The notes beneath the pieces are model-generated. The model was given only the letters and a program-made list of their open reading frames with translations. It had not been told where the DNA came from and ran no database searches. From Edolisoma coerulescens (taxonomy: Eukaryota > Chordata > Aves > Passeriformes > Campephagidae): DNA of 64,000 nucleotides. Numbering within the stretch: the first letter of the stretch is position 1; the number at the start of each line of letters is the position of its first letter. Location: assembly GCA_013397115.1 (NCBI GenBank), contig VWZW01001657.1:2782291-2846290 (forward strand), given 5' to 3'. Made by a program: the position numbers and the translations under genes. Of this stretch, positions 39,943-52,100 are shown piece after piece.

Positions 39943-40576
39943 TGACAGAAGTCAGAGGGTCTGCAAAAGCTTACAAGGTTTTATTAGTGAATTACACACT
40001 TGGCATGGAAATTGATACAAGTTAATCCCTGACCTCCTATATAAGCACATAGCAGGGGGTTTTATGTAAAGGAGGAGGGTGAAAGGGAAGAGAAAGAGAA
40101 GAAGAGATGAATTAAAGAGGGGGAGAGAGGAAGAAAAGGAGAAGAGATCACCAGTTCTGGCTCCAGCGCTGATCCAGCTGATGGGGTGCCCAGGGTCCTG
40201 GGCTTGGTGGGGGTACCTTTCTCTAGGTAAGTGCCCTGGAGACGAGTTTACCACTTTCTATGCAAATTAGTTATCATGCAATCCCTTCTTCTAGACCTTT
40301 CTGGAAATGGGTCAGAAAGCTTGGGGTCTTTTTAAAAAATGTATGCCCACTTCTGGACCACATTCCTGTGCTTGTGCTGTATGTGTTGTGCTTATGTCCA
40401 GCAGCCAAACAAGGACGTTTGCCCCAGAAAAGTGCTGCCCAACCCACCCCTGTATGGCCCCTTCACCAGGCACCAACAGTCCTTGGTTGTCTCTGCAGCC
40501 ATCTGGCTATTGGTGTTTGAGACACATATTAGCCCCTTCTCTGCTGGGCTTCTACAGCATCATTGCAGCCTGAACA
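39943..40576 (-). mobile_element. probable solo LTR, minus strand
   Basis: On the minus strand the block begins TGTTCAGGCTGCAATG, has a TATA-like GCTTATATAGG, then CACTAATAAAACCTTG with a poly(A) signal about 60 bases on, and ends CTCTGACTTCTGTCA. TG...CA ends with TATA and AATAAA in this order and spacing are LTR-like. The middle is purine-rich on the plus strand (GAAAGGGAAGAGAAAGAG). No internal retroviral genes adjoin it and no certain target duplication was found, so edges and family are tentative. Confidence 0.5.
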
Positions 40577-41555
40577 GAAAATGAGACTTTAAAACCACTG
40601 ACTTTTCTTCCTCTATGCCCACTGCTGACAGATAGCAATGAATAAATGAATATAAACCTCCAATAACCCTCAAATGAGGACTCAAGCAGGATTGTGTATT
40701 GCCATACTTCCACAATCACTAACCTGGCAGAAATTGGAGCTGCTTCTGCAAAAAGAAGCCACTCTTTCCTCCCAACACCAAGACTATCTCAAGCAATCAC
40801 AATGGTTTTGACCCTAAAAGACTCCTGGGCCCTTGTTGATGAACACAAACACCTCCAGTGTCACAGAGCCAGAAACAAAGCCAGAGACAAAAAGGGAAGA
40901 ATATGACAAGTTCTTTCAACAGCAACGTATCTTTAAAGTGATTGAAAAACGACAGTGTTAGTTTCACTGCCTCTTGCAATATTAATTGGTGCTGTCTTAG
41001 ATTTCTATAACCAAAGGAGGGAAATGTCACCCCAGGTGTCTGTGCAGTAGCAAAGTGCCTCGAGACTGCAGTCTCCAAGGGGGATGCTGAGGACATGAAT
41101 CCCCTCTGACAGGCTGTAACTTGACAGTAGGACTTACTTGCTCAGTGCGGAAAAAAAAAAATTTGTCCTCCCAGTAGAATGCCCAACTCATCTCAGTTAA
41201 GACCTTTACCTTTGGCAGAAAAGTCATCCTTTTTTTCCTCCCTGGTCAAACTGCTCCCTGCAAGGGGAAGGGACATAGAATCTTCCTGATCCAGCCCTGA
41301 GGCCCAGGACATTACAGGCTCATATTTTCAACACCTTCTGTATCTTTTGTGTGTACATTTATCACATCTCCAAGGCAGTGACACTAACAGAGAAACTGGT
41401 TCAACCTAATCTAACTCTGGAAATAAGTATTGAATTAAAGAGGGGAAAAAAAACCAGCACTGAAAAGGCACAGAGATTTCAAGAAGAATTGCAAACATTT
41501 ATGATTCAGATAAACAAATCTTGACGGTAAAGAAAGAATCAACGACTGTTTCTCA
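40577..41555. other. intergenic DNA beyond the MAT2B 3' end
   Basis: No gene or recognised repeat. MAT2B transcription should end near its right edge, or about 200 bases further right. Confidence 0.45.
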
Positions 41556-41570
41556 TGCTGGCGCTATATA

Positions 41571-41576
41571 TTTATT
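41571..41576 (-). terminator. MAT2B: candidate distal poly(A) signal of MAT2B
   Basis: AATAAA on the minus strand, about 1.44 kb 3' of the stop codon. A second candidate AATAAA is at 41,782-41,787. Which one is used cannot be told from sequence. Confidence 0.4.
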
Positions 41577-42258
41577 GTCATTTTGGAGATAGGTTACCAT
41601 GTGTGTATCAGGACTTCAGACTGAAAACAAATTTGGATTATGAATGATTAGCATATGCCAATTGAAATGAAATGACTGAACGTAAAGCTGACCCTTACAA
41701 GACCTTCAATTGGTCTCTTTTTGTGTGTCTCCCCCCCACAGTTTTAAAAAAAAATTAAATCTGAACATCTTTCCCTTCCTCTTTATTTCAGCCTCAGAAG
41801 AATAAATGACCATCCAATTGCACCTTTTACTAGCTTTACTAATAATCTGCTAGCAATATCAGAACATTTATATTGTTGATTCTACAACTTCAAAAGGAAG
41901 CAAAGCTTAACAATGTTCTTGCTCCATGTTATCTGGCTATTGAGTCCAGCTTTAAAGACAAAGACTTAAGCAGACTAAAGACTGTCTTATATTAGACTAT
42001 TGCATTTCCATTATTATGCTGCAAACCTTCACCACACACACTTTGCTGTTCCAGAACAAGCTGCAGCAGTGCCAGGTCCGACAGTCTGTGCAAAAGCCGC
42101 TGCAGTGCTAACAGTTCTTAAACACCTTTCCTCTCCATCTCCCATGTACTGACTAACAAACATCTTCCATTAATTTAACCAGCTGCAAATGCTGTCCCCA
42201 AAAAGGGAAAGATGAAGATATTTTGTGCTTTCATACAAAAAAGAAACAACCATCCAGT

Positions 42259-42305
42259 AAAAAAAAAAAAAAAAAAAAAAATCCCCCAACCCCCATTCCC
42301 CACCC
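42259..42305 (-). repeat. oligo-U tract next to a G-quadruplex motif in the 3' UTR
   Basis: The plus strand has 23 A followed by C runs of 5, 5, 4 and 3. In the MAT2B RNA sense this is four G runs with loops of 1, 3 and 2, then about 23 U. The pattern satisfies the usual G3+ quadruplex rule with short loops. Confidence 0.6.
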
Positions 42306-43016
42306 AAAAAAAAACCCAGGTCAAAACTGTTGGTTGCCCATCATCCCCACCCTCCCCTAGCTTTTTTAAGTCACCATGAAAACAAATGCATACAACTTAC
42401 TGTACAAATACAAAGCTGCAGGCATTCAATTTACATAACATTCTGAAAATACTTCAAGCATAAAAAGTACACTTGATAATTGCAAAAATAAAGTTTCACT
42501 TTTTTAAAAAACATTTTGATCAGAGCTCAAGCAAAACAAACATTTAAGGATTCCTCCTTCAGCTTAACTCCCTAAGAACACTACCTTCAGAAGCTAAAAA
42601 CAAAAATCTCAGATTTTTGGCGATAAAGTAACTGACCATGTCTTTTAATGAAGAGAAATGGTATATACAACACTGGCACAGACCTTAAGCATCAACAACA
42701 TATTTCAGCCAAAAGTAAGTCAGCAAGTGATCTGAGTCATTCTTAGCATCACACAGTACTGATTACTAAGAACCTCAATCCACCAAGAACAGGTATTAAG
42801 TTAGACTGGTACAAATGGAAGGAAAAATCCATGACATCAAATAGGCTCAGTTTTTGTCACTGAACTGTTTTTAGGCTAAATTTCACTAGTGCAAGACCAT
42901 TTGTTTACCCAATTAAATGAAAGCTCATAAATGTCACAATTTAAGAACACTCATACAAAACTATTTTTTCTTTTAAAAAAGTGCCACATACCATACTTTA
43001 CTAAAAAAGTTACAAA

Positions 43017-43187
43017 CTAATGGAAGACTGTCTGTCTCCATCTCTTGTCAACAAGAAAAGGCCAAAGTGATTCTCTGATCCCAGCTCGAAATGGCGTTCT
43101 CTGACCTATCCCCAGCATCTCCAACTTGGAGCAGTCCAGCTGAGCATTCTTCGGACGAAGAGCACCCAAAACTGGACTATCAGTAAT
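43017..43187 (-). CDS. MAT2B: MAT2B coding exon 7 with stop
   Basis: 171 bases including TAG. It encodes ITDSPVLGALRPKNAQLDCS through LWPFLVDKRWRQTVFH (residues 268-323). The last residues form the tail that docks into the MAT2A dimer. Confidence 0.96.
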   Translation of the reverse strand: MTDSPVLGALRPKNAQLDCSKLEMLGIGQRTPFRAGIRESLWPFLVDKRWRQTVFH

Positions 43188-46100
43188 CTGAAAACAGAAA
43201 CAGAAGATAAAAAAACCCCCACACCAATAAGTAATGAGAAGAGACAGAAAAATACTTCTATGTGTACATTAGAACTTTTTCCTCACAGCTTTCTATATAG
43301 GTATGTTCCCCTCCTCCTAACTATTTTGTGGGGGTTTTTTGTTGGGATTTTTTTGCTATTTGCTTGTTTTGTAGTTAACTTTATTTCAACATGTCAGGCC
43401 ATGTGAAGTGTCTTAAGGCAAATTTTTCTTACTCAATTACTGCTACTATTTGTGTTTTTTCTACATTTTATTCGTATTTTCACTCTATGATTCTTGTCAC
43501 AAGGTAAGGAATGCTCCAGAATTTTAATGGAACCACGTCTTGATCAATATACTTAAAGAGAAATAGAGCTGGGCAGAAAAAATTCAGACTAAGTGTCCTC
43601 CATTGTTTTTCTTGCCATCCTTCAAATCACATTTCAGTTCCAGCGTTCACCAATTCTGAATGCTTGGAATTTATTTTGTACATAGATGGCATCTTATTGA
43701 CACGTTATATTCCCACAACATTTTCAGTATATCTTTAAGACTAGTCTCAAGTGTCAATAAAACTGCAGGACAGGTGTTTTAAGCAAAGCAAAAATAATTT
43801 ATAGTTCTTAAGTGCATGTATTTAGAAATGAATCTGGACATTGCATAGCTTTTACAGAGCCCTACCTTCAAGTTAATGTTCTATCAATCTGCAACAAAAA
43901 AGTATGGATTTTCTTGTGACTCAGGGGAACTGTTCTGCAGAAATACCATTACACTACAGACTGGGAAACTGGTGACTGACTGACTAATTTTCCTAATTCA
44001 GCAGGTCAAAGAGCTGTTGTTTTCCTGAGCTTGATACTAGCTAGCCCCCTCAGCAACAGAGCTGCTGTGCTGGACATGCACAGCCCATCCTGAAGGGGAA
44101 GCTCACTTGTACAGCCAGTGGGAGACCTGCTACTTGCAATGATCAGGCACATCTGTCTGCCTACAGGTCCAACAACACATCACTTACTGGTCTCAAGTGG
44201 CTGCTGGGAAGGTTGAAAGCATCTGCAATTGCACACGCCATCTCATACTTAGTCATCTGTTCATTGCCAGACCAGTGAAATGTTCCTTTTATTGATGGGT
44301 CCTAGAGAAGAAAGAGGAAACACAGATGAAAGGAAGCAGCCAGCTGGCCCTCAGGCTAATTCCTGTGCAAGAACTGTGCAGAATTATCATCCAGCAAGAC
44401 CCTATCCCGAAAGGCAACTGACAGCATCTCAGTGGTGTTCTAGAAACGTCTGTACCTTTTCAGAGAACACCCAGCCGGGGACTGAGACTGGAAACTGGCA
44501 TTACTTCTATTTGACCTGGCTTTTCACAAACAGCTTATGTTCCTTAGAATGAAGAGGAGGGAAAGGAGCTGCCCACCAACCAAGCAAGGTCAAAGAGCTG
44601 GGGAGGAGGAACTCAGCTGTTCTGTGCTGTTCACTTACTTAAAAACAAAGGCAAAAGGCATCACAACACATTCTGAATGTTAAACTTAAAACCCTGTACA
44701 AGTCCAATCAAACCAACTGCACCATGTCCACAGTCCATGTTTTCAAAGTTACCGTGTGAAAAAATAAAGGTGGCTGTTTGCTGTTTGGTTCTGTAACCTT
44801 GCAAAGATGGTAATCTGAAGGTGCTGTGGTGAACAAACACAAGGAAGTAATTCAGTCCAGTGGCTTTGTTTTGCCACTTCAGTGTTCTTAATACAATAAA
44901 CAACGGCATCTTTGAGAATTACATTCAACCACCATGGGTTTTTTTAGTTCAAACTAGCAATTTGTAAAAGGCATATCAGAATAAGTTAGGCATTTCTAAT
45001 GCTCTCCTCTATACCAGAAGACAAAAGACAATTTTCAGAAGGTTCTGTCCCATCCCTTCAATCACTTTTGTTTCAAAGATCACAATACCCCCACAGTCAT
45101 GTAAAGACCCTGTAGTATTACAGCCAGTTCTTTCTTCCCTCCCAGCATTCCAGAAATGCAAATAATCCAGGTAATGTGCAGTTCTCAGCTGTTCAGCAGC
45201 AAAGTTGAGAACTCAAACTGTTTTCACCTTGCAGAGGCTCATTTCTTGCCATTCTTACCAGCATTCTCTTCTCTGCTAATTGTCTGCAAACAGCTGCTAC
45301 ATCCTTGACATTGGTAGGAAATCTCTGTTGCCAGTGGTCCATGTTGGCAGATTTATTACTGAACTGCACTTTATCAAACATAACCGTCACAGCACTTTCC
45401 TCCAGTCTTTCCACCTCTCCATACAAGACAGGAATCCTAAGTACTGCAGTGTCTAAAAGAAAGAATATTTTAGATCATGGGTGGGTACAAATGCTGCAGC
45501 ATAATCTGAAAAGTGGTTTGGAAGTGTTAAGAAATATTTTGATCATATTAAGCATCTACAAATCACAAATAAAATGCAAGTAGTATGTTGGCTCTCAGAA
45601 TATAATTTTAATTTATATCAAAACCAGTTTATAAACACTAAGACTATATGCATTTATTTTCATTTATGCCACTGATTTCCAGAAAGTTAACAAGCTTTCA
45701 TTAGCAGCATAAAAATGCCTGTTTGGGTTAGAACAATTAAAAAACCCTACTGCTCTGTGCAGTTACTCCAGCACTCCCCATCCTCACTGGGTAAGAGCAA
45801 GAAGAAAAATTCCCACCAATCACAAGTCATCATGTTCAGGCATCAATTACAAAGATTTTTCACCCATCATGCAGAAGCCTCCTGTATAAAGGAGGATATT
45901 ATTTACCAGAAAAAAAAGACATGAACCTTGAAATAAATAAAAAGCTTGACAAATAAGGAATAGGTTCACAGAACACAACAGTAAACAATGTTAGATTCCA
46001 GGACAGTGATTTGAGAAATTAAATTAACAAAATGCAAAGAGAAGCAAATTTCATGATAGAATAGATCGTACTAGTCTATTTCTGTCATGAAGACTCGAAA

Positions 46101-49100
46101 AGCCTCTGAGGAGAAATCCAAGGCTATGACAAATTACTTAAAAGTAATAGATAGTTTTGCTGAAAGAGAAAACAAAAAAATCAGACTTGATATTAGAAGC
46201 TGAAGTCATCAAAACATTGCCATTCTTAATATATTTGGAGGAAAATGCTATAGCTATTGGAGAGACAAACAGAAAAAGCTAACACAAAAATTGTTCTCAC
46301 AGAAAAGTAAACCAGAATAAGTGCTGTTCTGGAAAACAATGACACCCAACATGACACTGATTGCCTGCTGCTCTAGAAGCAGTTATTTGGTCACTCAGCA
46401 GATATATTCTTCCTCTCTTTAAATACTGGTTGAAACATCTCTTTTTAAATTGCTTTAGAAGTATTCATTCTTTGAGAAGACAACTGCCTTCCCTTTTGTT
46501 CTCAGCTCTCTAGGATGTGGAGAGGATCAGCCTCATGACTAACAGCTCTGAGGACCTCCTGATACTTTGTAGTTTTATAAGCATGACTATACATATATAT
46601 AAGCATGTATGCCCTTCTAACCAAAGTGAAGTATCTTTTTAAAAAATTGTTAAACCCATTTACTGTAGATTTTTGCATTGTACAACAGAAATGGACAGGG
46701 CAGTTCTTCACACAACTACAGATTTGACCAACAGAATTCTACCTACACTGTATCAGCAAATTACTGGTTGGAACATCAATACATGGAAAATACTTATATT
46801 TGTATGAATCGAGAGAACTCATATTTTCAAACACTTTACTCAGCACCACCTCGACACTCCTCGTGCTAATAATACCACTGCTGCAACCCAGTGCTGCCTG
46901 ACAGATCCTGCTCCAAAAGGCTACGAAACCAAGCTGCAGTGTTGAGTTGTGTTACATGAGGGGGAAGGGTCTAGCAAGATACCCACACGTACTTGGATTT
47001 GGTAAAGTTTTATCTTCATTACCAATCTAGAAGAGGGAGCAAACAGCACCACAGGTATTTAATCTAGAGGTGGAGTGAATAACGTGTCATTAAATTTACT
47101 TTTCCTTAAATAAGACTTTTCCTATCAAAGTGGTTTTTTACAAAGTTTTTTTCTTACTAGTAATGACAAATCCATCATACATAGCATATATTTACTTACT
47201 GGAAGATCATCACACTAATTCATCAATAGCTTGGTTCTCTAGTTGGGAAGCACAGAACCACAGTGTCAGTATCATACTGACATATCAGAAGCCTCTTCTG
47301 CATGTGTGCTGAGATTATTTTCTTCAGATTTTTTTATAAAATACAAGTGCTTCTTTCCTTAAATCTCTGACTGGACACTGACAGTGCACTAACTAGAAAC
47401 AGCCAAATCTCTCTTTTATACAAGAAATAAATCTTAAATTAAAGGGAATGCTCTTTTCCCTTAAGTAGAATTTTAAAAATTATGTCTGTATATTTTGAAT
47501 GCCAAATTTTCATTAAGAAAAGACTTAAACAAATTTTAAAAATCCTGTTGTTTAAAACCATAAATATGTTACTAACCCTTCAGAAAGTCTTACAAGCAGG
47601 AATCTGACATGTGCAGGTCAGTAAAACCAAAATAGGTGGCCTGTTGGCATATGCAATAGAGCAAAACTCAGAGTAACAAGACTCCAAGTTGATTTCAGCA
47701 GTATTATTAGTGAATCACAAGTCTGGTTTTCCCTTTAAGTAAAGATACATTGAGAACACTTGCAAAGCATCCCCCCAGATAACTGCAGCTATATATTGAA
47801 TGAAGTATTTTATCTTAGGAATAGCAGATTCACAATAGACAAAGGCTTACGAATGTCCATCAGGGAGAGACAAATAACATGAATGAAGATTGGAACAGGT
47901 AAGAAATAAAAGCTTTAGTCAAGATATAAGCAAGAGGAATTGCTCATGAGCAAGGAGACCAAATCCTAATCACATTCTTCTTCATTTCCATGGTTTTTCA
48001 ACTTCACCATTGACTTAAGAGTCTACTAAGCTAATATATAACCAAGTAAAAATAGAAAGCCTGTATTAAAAATGGTTGAGTGTCTTACCTTCATTGTTTT
48101 CCAGAACTGCCTTTTCACCCTCCAGTTTGGTTTTACCGTATAAATTCAGGGGATTTGGTACATCAGTCTCTTTATATGGAGGGCTTGTTCCATCAAATAC
48201 ATAGTCTGTACTAATGTAGATCAGAAATGCTCCAACTCCAGCTAGGAAGAAAATGTTTATAGATAGTTTATATTAATTCATGCCTTCTTTGAAATCCCAA
48301 CAGACCCTTAAACCAATCTCCCAAGGATCTCATCTTCCATCCACATGCATTCCCACTGCTTTGTCTGTTCCCTGATCCTTCACAGAGTTGTGCATGCTGC
48401 TCTTATGGAGAACAGATCAACAGCACACTGGTGGCAGAAGTGACAGTCACACTTATACTATTTGTATTGATGTCCCTGCATAAACAGATGCAGGATTTTA
48501 ACAAGACACCAAATCCATGAGATGGTCTCCTTACCTGCCTCTTTTGCTAAGTTCGCTGAAGCAGCCACATTGAGCTGAGAAGCAGCATCTGGTTGACTTT
48601 CTACAATATCTGGCCTTCTCTCAGCAGCACAGTGCACTATAACATGAGGCTGGAAATTAAAGACTAATTTTAAACAACCAACATGTCAAGAGATGGCAGT
48701 TACACCCTAACTCTAGCAATGACACCCCTCAGGCAAAACTAAGTAATAAAAATAGCATTGTTATTTTTAATTATGGCATTCTGAGGAACACCTTTTCCTT
48801 AGTATTTTTTTACAATACAACCATGCTGTTTCAAGATACCAAAAACATTTATCATTAATTGTGCAATTATGGTCTTCAGTAGCTTCAATTTTACAGCAGG
48901 TTTGAAGTTGTGGGGATTTTTTTCTTTTTAACTCTGTATAGTAAAATGTATATTAATATAAGATATATCTCTCATACACACAAGGGTACTAAAAATTTTT
49001 AGATAAGCTATTTACACATGGCTTATTTGACATATGCAGATTATTAAAATGACATTTAAGACTATTTTATAGAATAGCACCCTGTATAATGTATTTCAGG

Positions 49101-52100
49101 TTTTATAGACACCTCTTGGCACTTAGACTGAAAAAGCAGTGAACACTGCACACTACACCGAGTTACTGCCGTTGTATTCAAATATTCCTCCACCTCCCCA
49201 GAACTGTGTATTGACACATTACCATGTCAATAACTAACATGTATCTTTTCCTTTCCTTTCCAATGTGCTTGCACGTACAGTTGTGCCTGCAGCCTTCCTG
49301 TGGTGACCACAGCAAAGGCCAGAGCTGTCTATACCTACAGAGCAAACCTCTTCTCTGGGTGGGGCAGAACTCGCAACCGCACCTTTGTCAGAGTCCTGCC
49401 AAACCACCAGCCCCACTCATACCCCAGAACTCAGCAACACTATCAGCTGACTACTGGACACATAAAGTACCCCTCCCATCCACTTTATATCCAGAAACTT
49501 ACCTGAAAATCATGGATAATGTCATGAACTGCAATAGAGTCCAGAAGATTAATCTGTTCAAATCTGGGCTGAGCTCTCCTGTATCCGCAGCCAACTGCAT
49601 TCCAATTATTTTCATTGAATTCTTTAAACACAGCTCTGCCAAGAAGTCCTGTAGCACCAGTTATCAAAACTCGCCTACTGGGAATGTCAACATCTTCCTA
49701 GGGAAATGACAACAGGAAAAGTTTTGTTTCTACTGTAACTTTTTTACTGTTTTTTCTTTAAAAGTATGCAAGGCTACAGTCGGAGGCTACTGTATTAAAA
49801 AAGCTTTTCCAAAGTCTTTTGGAGTGTCTCATGGAACAGCAACATCTGGGAGCACCAATTCTGCAGCCAGTCAACTATTTAAACATATATTCAAAGATAA
49901 TGAAAACAAAACTTCAGTGAGAAACTCATTTACTTCTACAACAATCTAAACCACTAGTGAAGGCAGAATTTTAAGTTCATTCAAAAGCTGATAACTCTGT
50001 GCAATCTGAAAGGAGAGAAATAACTTCTTAGGAAATGGACCCAAAAAATGCGACATTTAGGGTTCAAATCCTACAACAAATAATTCTGGATAGACTGTGC
50101 CTATTAAAACCCACAGCAATACAATATAACTTACTGTCGTAATTAAAGACTTGAATTTTATTATTAAATAGAAGAGTAATTCATTGTTATTCAACACAAT
50201 AGTCTAACAGTAAGTAAAACCAAGATAAGGATCTCTTGTCAGTTTTACAAAATGTATCTGGAAGTGATTTGACAATTTCAGCTCTCAATCTATACAACAG
50301 ACTAAAGCTGTACTTCAGCTGCTGCACATTTTGGTACTTGGGACAGCTGTAAACATCAGCACACATGAACTTCATTTCACCTCTCACTAGAACATCAAGT
50401 TTTCAAGACAGCAAACACCAGATCCATGTCTGTCTCTGCAATCTTTATTTTCCTTTAATGCTTTCCTTCTGTATCTGCCATGAATAAACCCAAAAACTGC
50501 CTGCTAAAAACAAAACTGAAAGCATATCTTTACCATGCCCATGTAGAAAAAACTTTGGGTGTGCAGAACCCACAAATCTTGGACTTCCTGACCACTTTAC
50601 ACACACAAGGACAATTTGTGACAAATTACCATAATCCTGTACATCATAAAATGCTATCTGCTATGCAATTGCAATAGCCCAATAATTTCCAAGCATCGTA
50701 CCAGACTGCTACTCTTTGATTGCAGCACAGAAAGCCACAGCAATCGCTTCCAAATTACTGTCTTTCACCCTTGAAGTTACAAAGCTTTTATTCCATAAGG
50801 GTATATGCAGAGGGGCACAATGGAAACAGCCTACTCCATTACAGTTGTTTCAAGTTCTCTGCACAGTGCATGCATTTTTCTCAACTCAATCTCCAGATGA
50901 AGGCTCACTTATTCCCATTAGTACTGGATGAAAATTAATAATTTACATCTGGACAGTTGCCAGAAAATGACAGACTGCAGCAAGTGATGTTTCAAAGTTA
51001 CTTTTATCCTTAAATTTTACCTGAGAACACAAGCTGATTTACCATTTTTAAGACTATCCAGGCTTCTCTGAACAGCACAAGCAAGAACATGCAACTACTA
51101 TTTTCTTCTGTACCTCTTTTCTTAGCAAAGTCACCGAGTGTCACAGGACCCATGATCAGGGCTTCTACAGCCAGAGGTGCCTGCTAATAAATATCCAACA
51201 CTGCAGAACAGAGTCAAAAGGTTCTCTAAAAACGTCACTGAATATCTTCAGTAAGTAGAAAGTGACCAACACAAAACCAAGTGTCATTTGCAAAATCTGA
51301 CGTCTTTAAGCCTCATTCAACTAAGTTTGTTTATTCTACATATCATAAAGAGGCTGTTACATCAGCAGCACAGCTTGAACTGGACACAAACACAGCTTTC
51401 ACCAGGCACAGGTCGCATGCTATTGCTGTTATCTGCAAGACTAATTGATTCCAGTCACTTGTTTCTGAAAGAGCAAGACAAATGATAGATGTTTCTCATA
51501 AATCCAACACCAACTAATTACCAGTTTGAACCTCTTCTTCCCAGAAGTTTTAACAATCTGGTGATGCAAAACCCGCACAGATGAACTCTTTCTTTGTATG
51601 CAGCCTTGCTCCTTCACAGGACATCACCCAGTTGCAGCAGCACTTTTATGTTCTACTAACACTACTGAAACGTGCAATTTTGAGCTTTATAATGAACCAT
51701 CCAATTTAATGTTATCTGATGTCCATATTAACCACGAATAACAAAAATGTATTGTGCTTAGAAGTCTCATTCACATAAAAATAAACAAGTAATAGCATTA
51801 ACAAATTAAAAAATAGCATTTATGAGACACCAGATGACTTTGGTAGACACTACCAAAATATAAACTAACAATATAATTTATAAAAAGAGCAAAACATGAT
51901 GCATTTTCAGTTGAAAACCAGAAACAAGTACTTACAAAGTTTTTTATAAAGCTTTTCAAGATTTTTATTTAGAAAATCATGATGAACTCAAACCACCAGT
52001 TTTAAGGAATGGCCACTAAAATCCGGAAGCTACTGGTATAAGAGATTTGCAACATAATTCGAGGAGATACAAGTCACTACAGGGAAGGGAACGTGAGACT

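Larger units (their letters stand above)
41556..43016 (-). other. MAT2B: MAT2B 3' untranslated region (extent inferred)
   Basis: It follows the MAT2B stop codon. Minus-strand AATAAA signals occur at 41,782-41,787 and 41,571-41,576, and an ATTAAA at 42,644-42,649, so several 3' ends are possible; the longest is assumed here. The RNA would contain a G-rich segment (42,283-42,305) followed by about 23 U residues. Confidence 0.5.
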
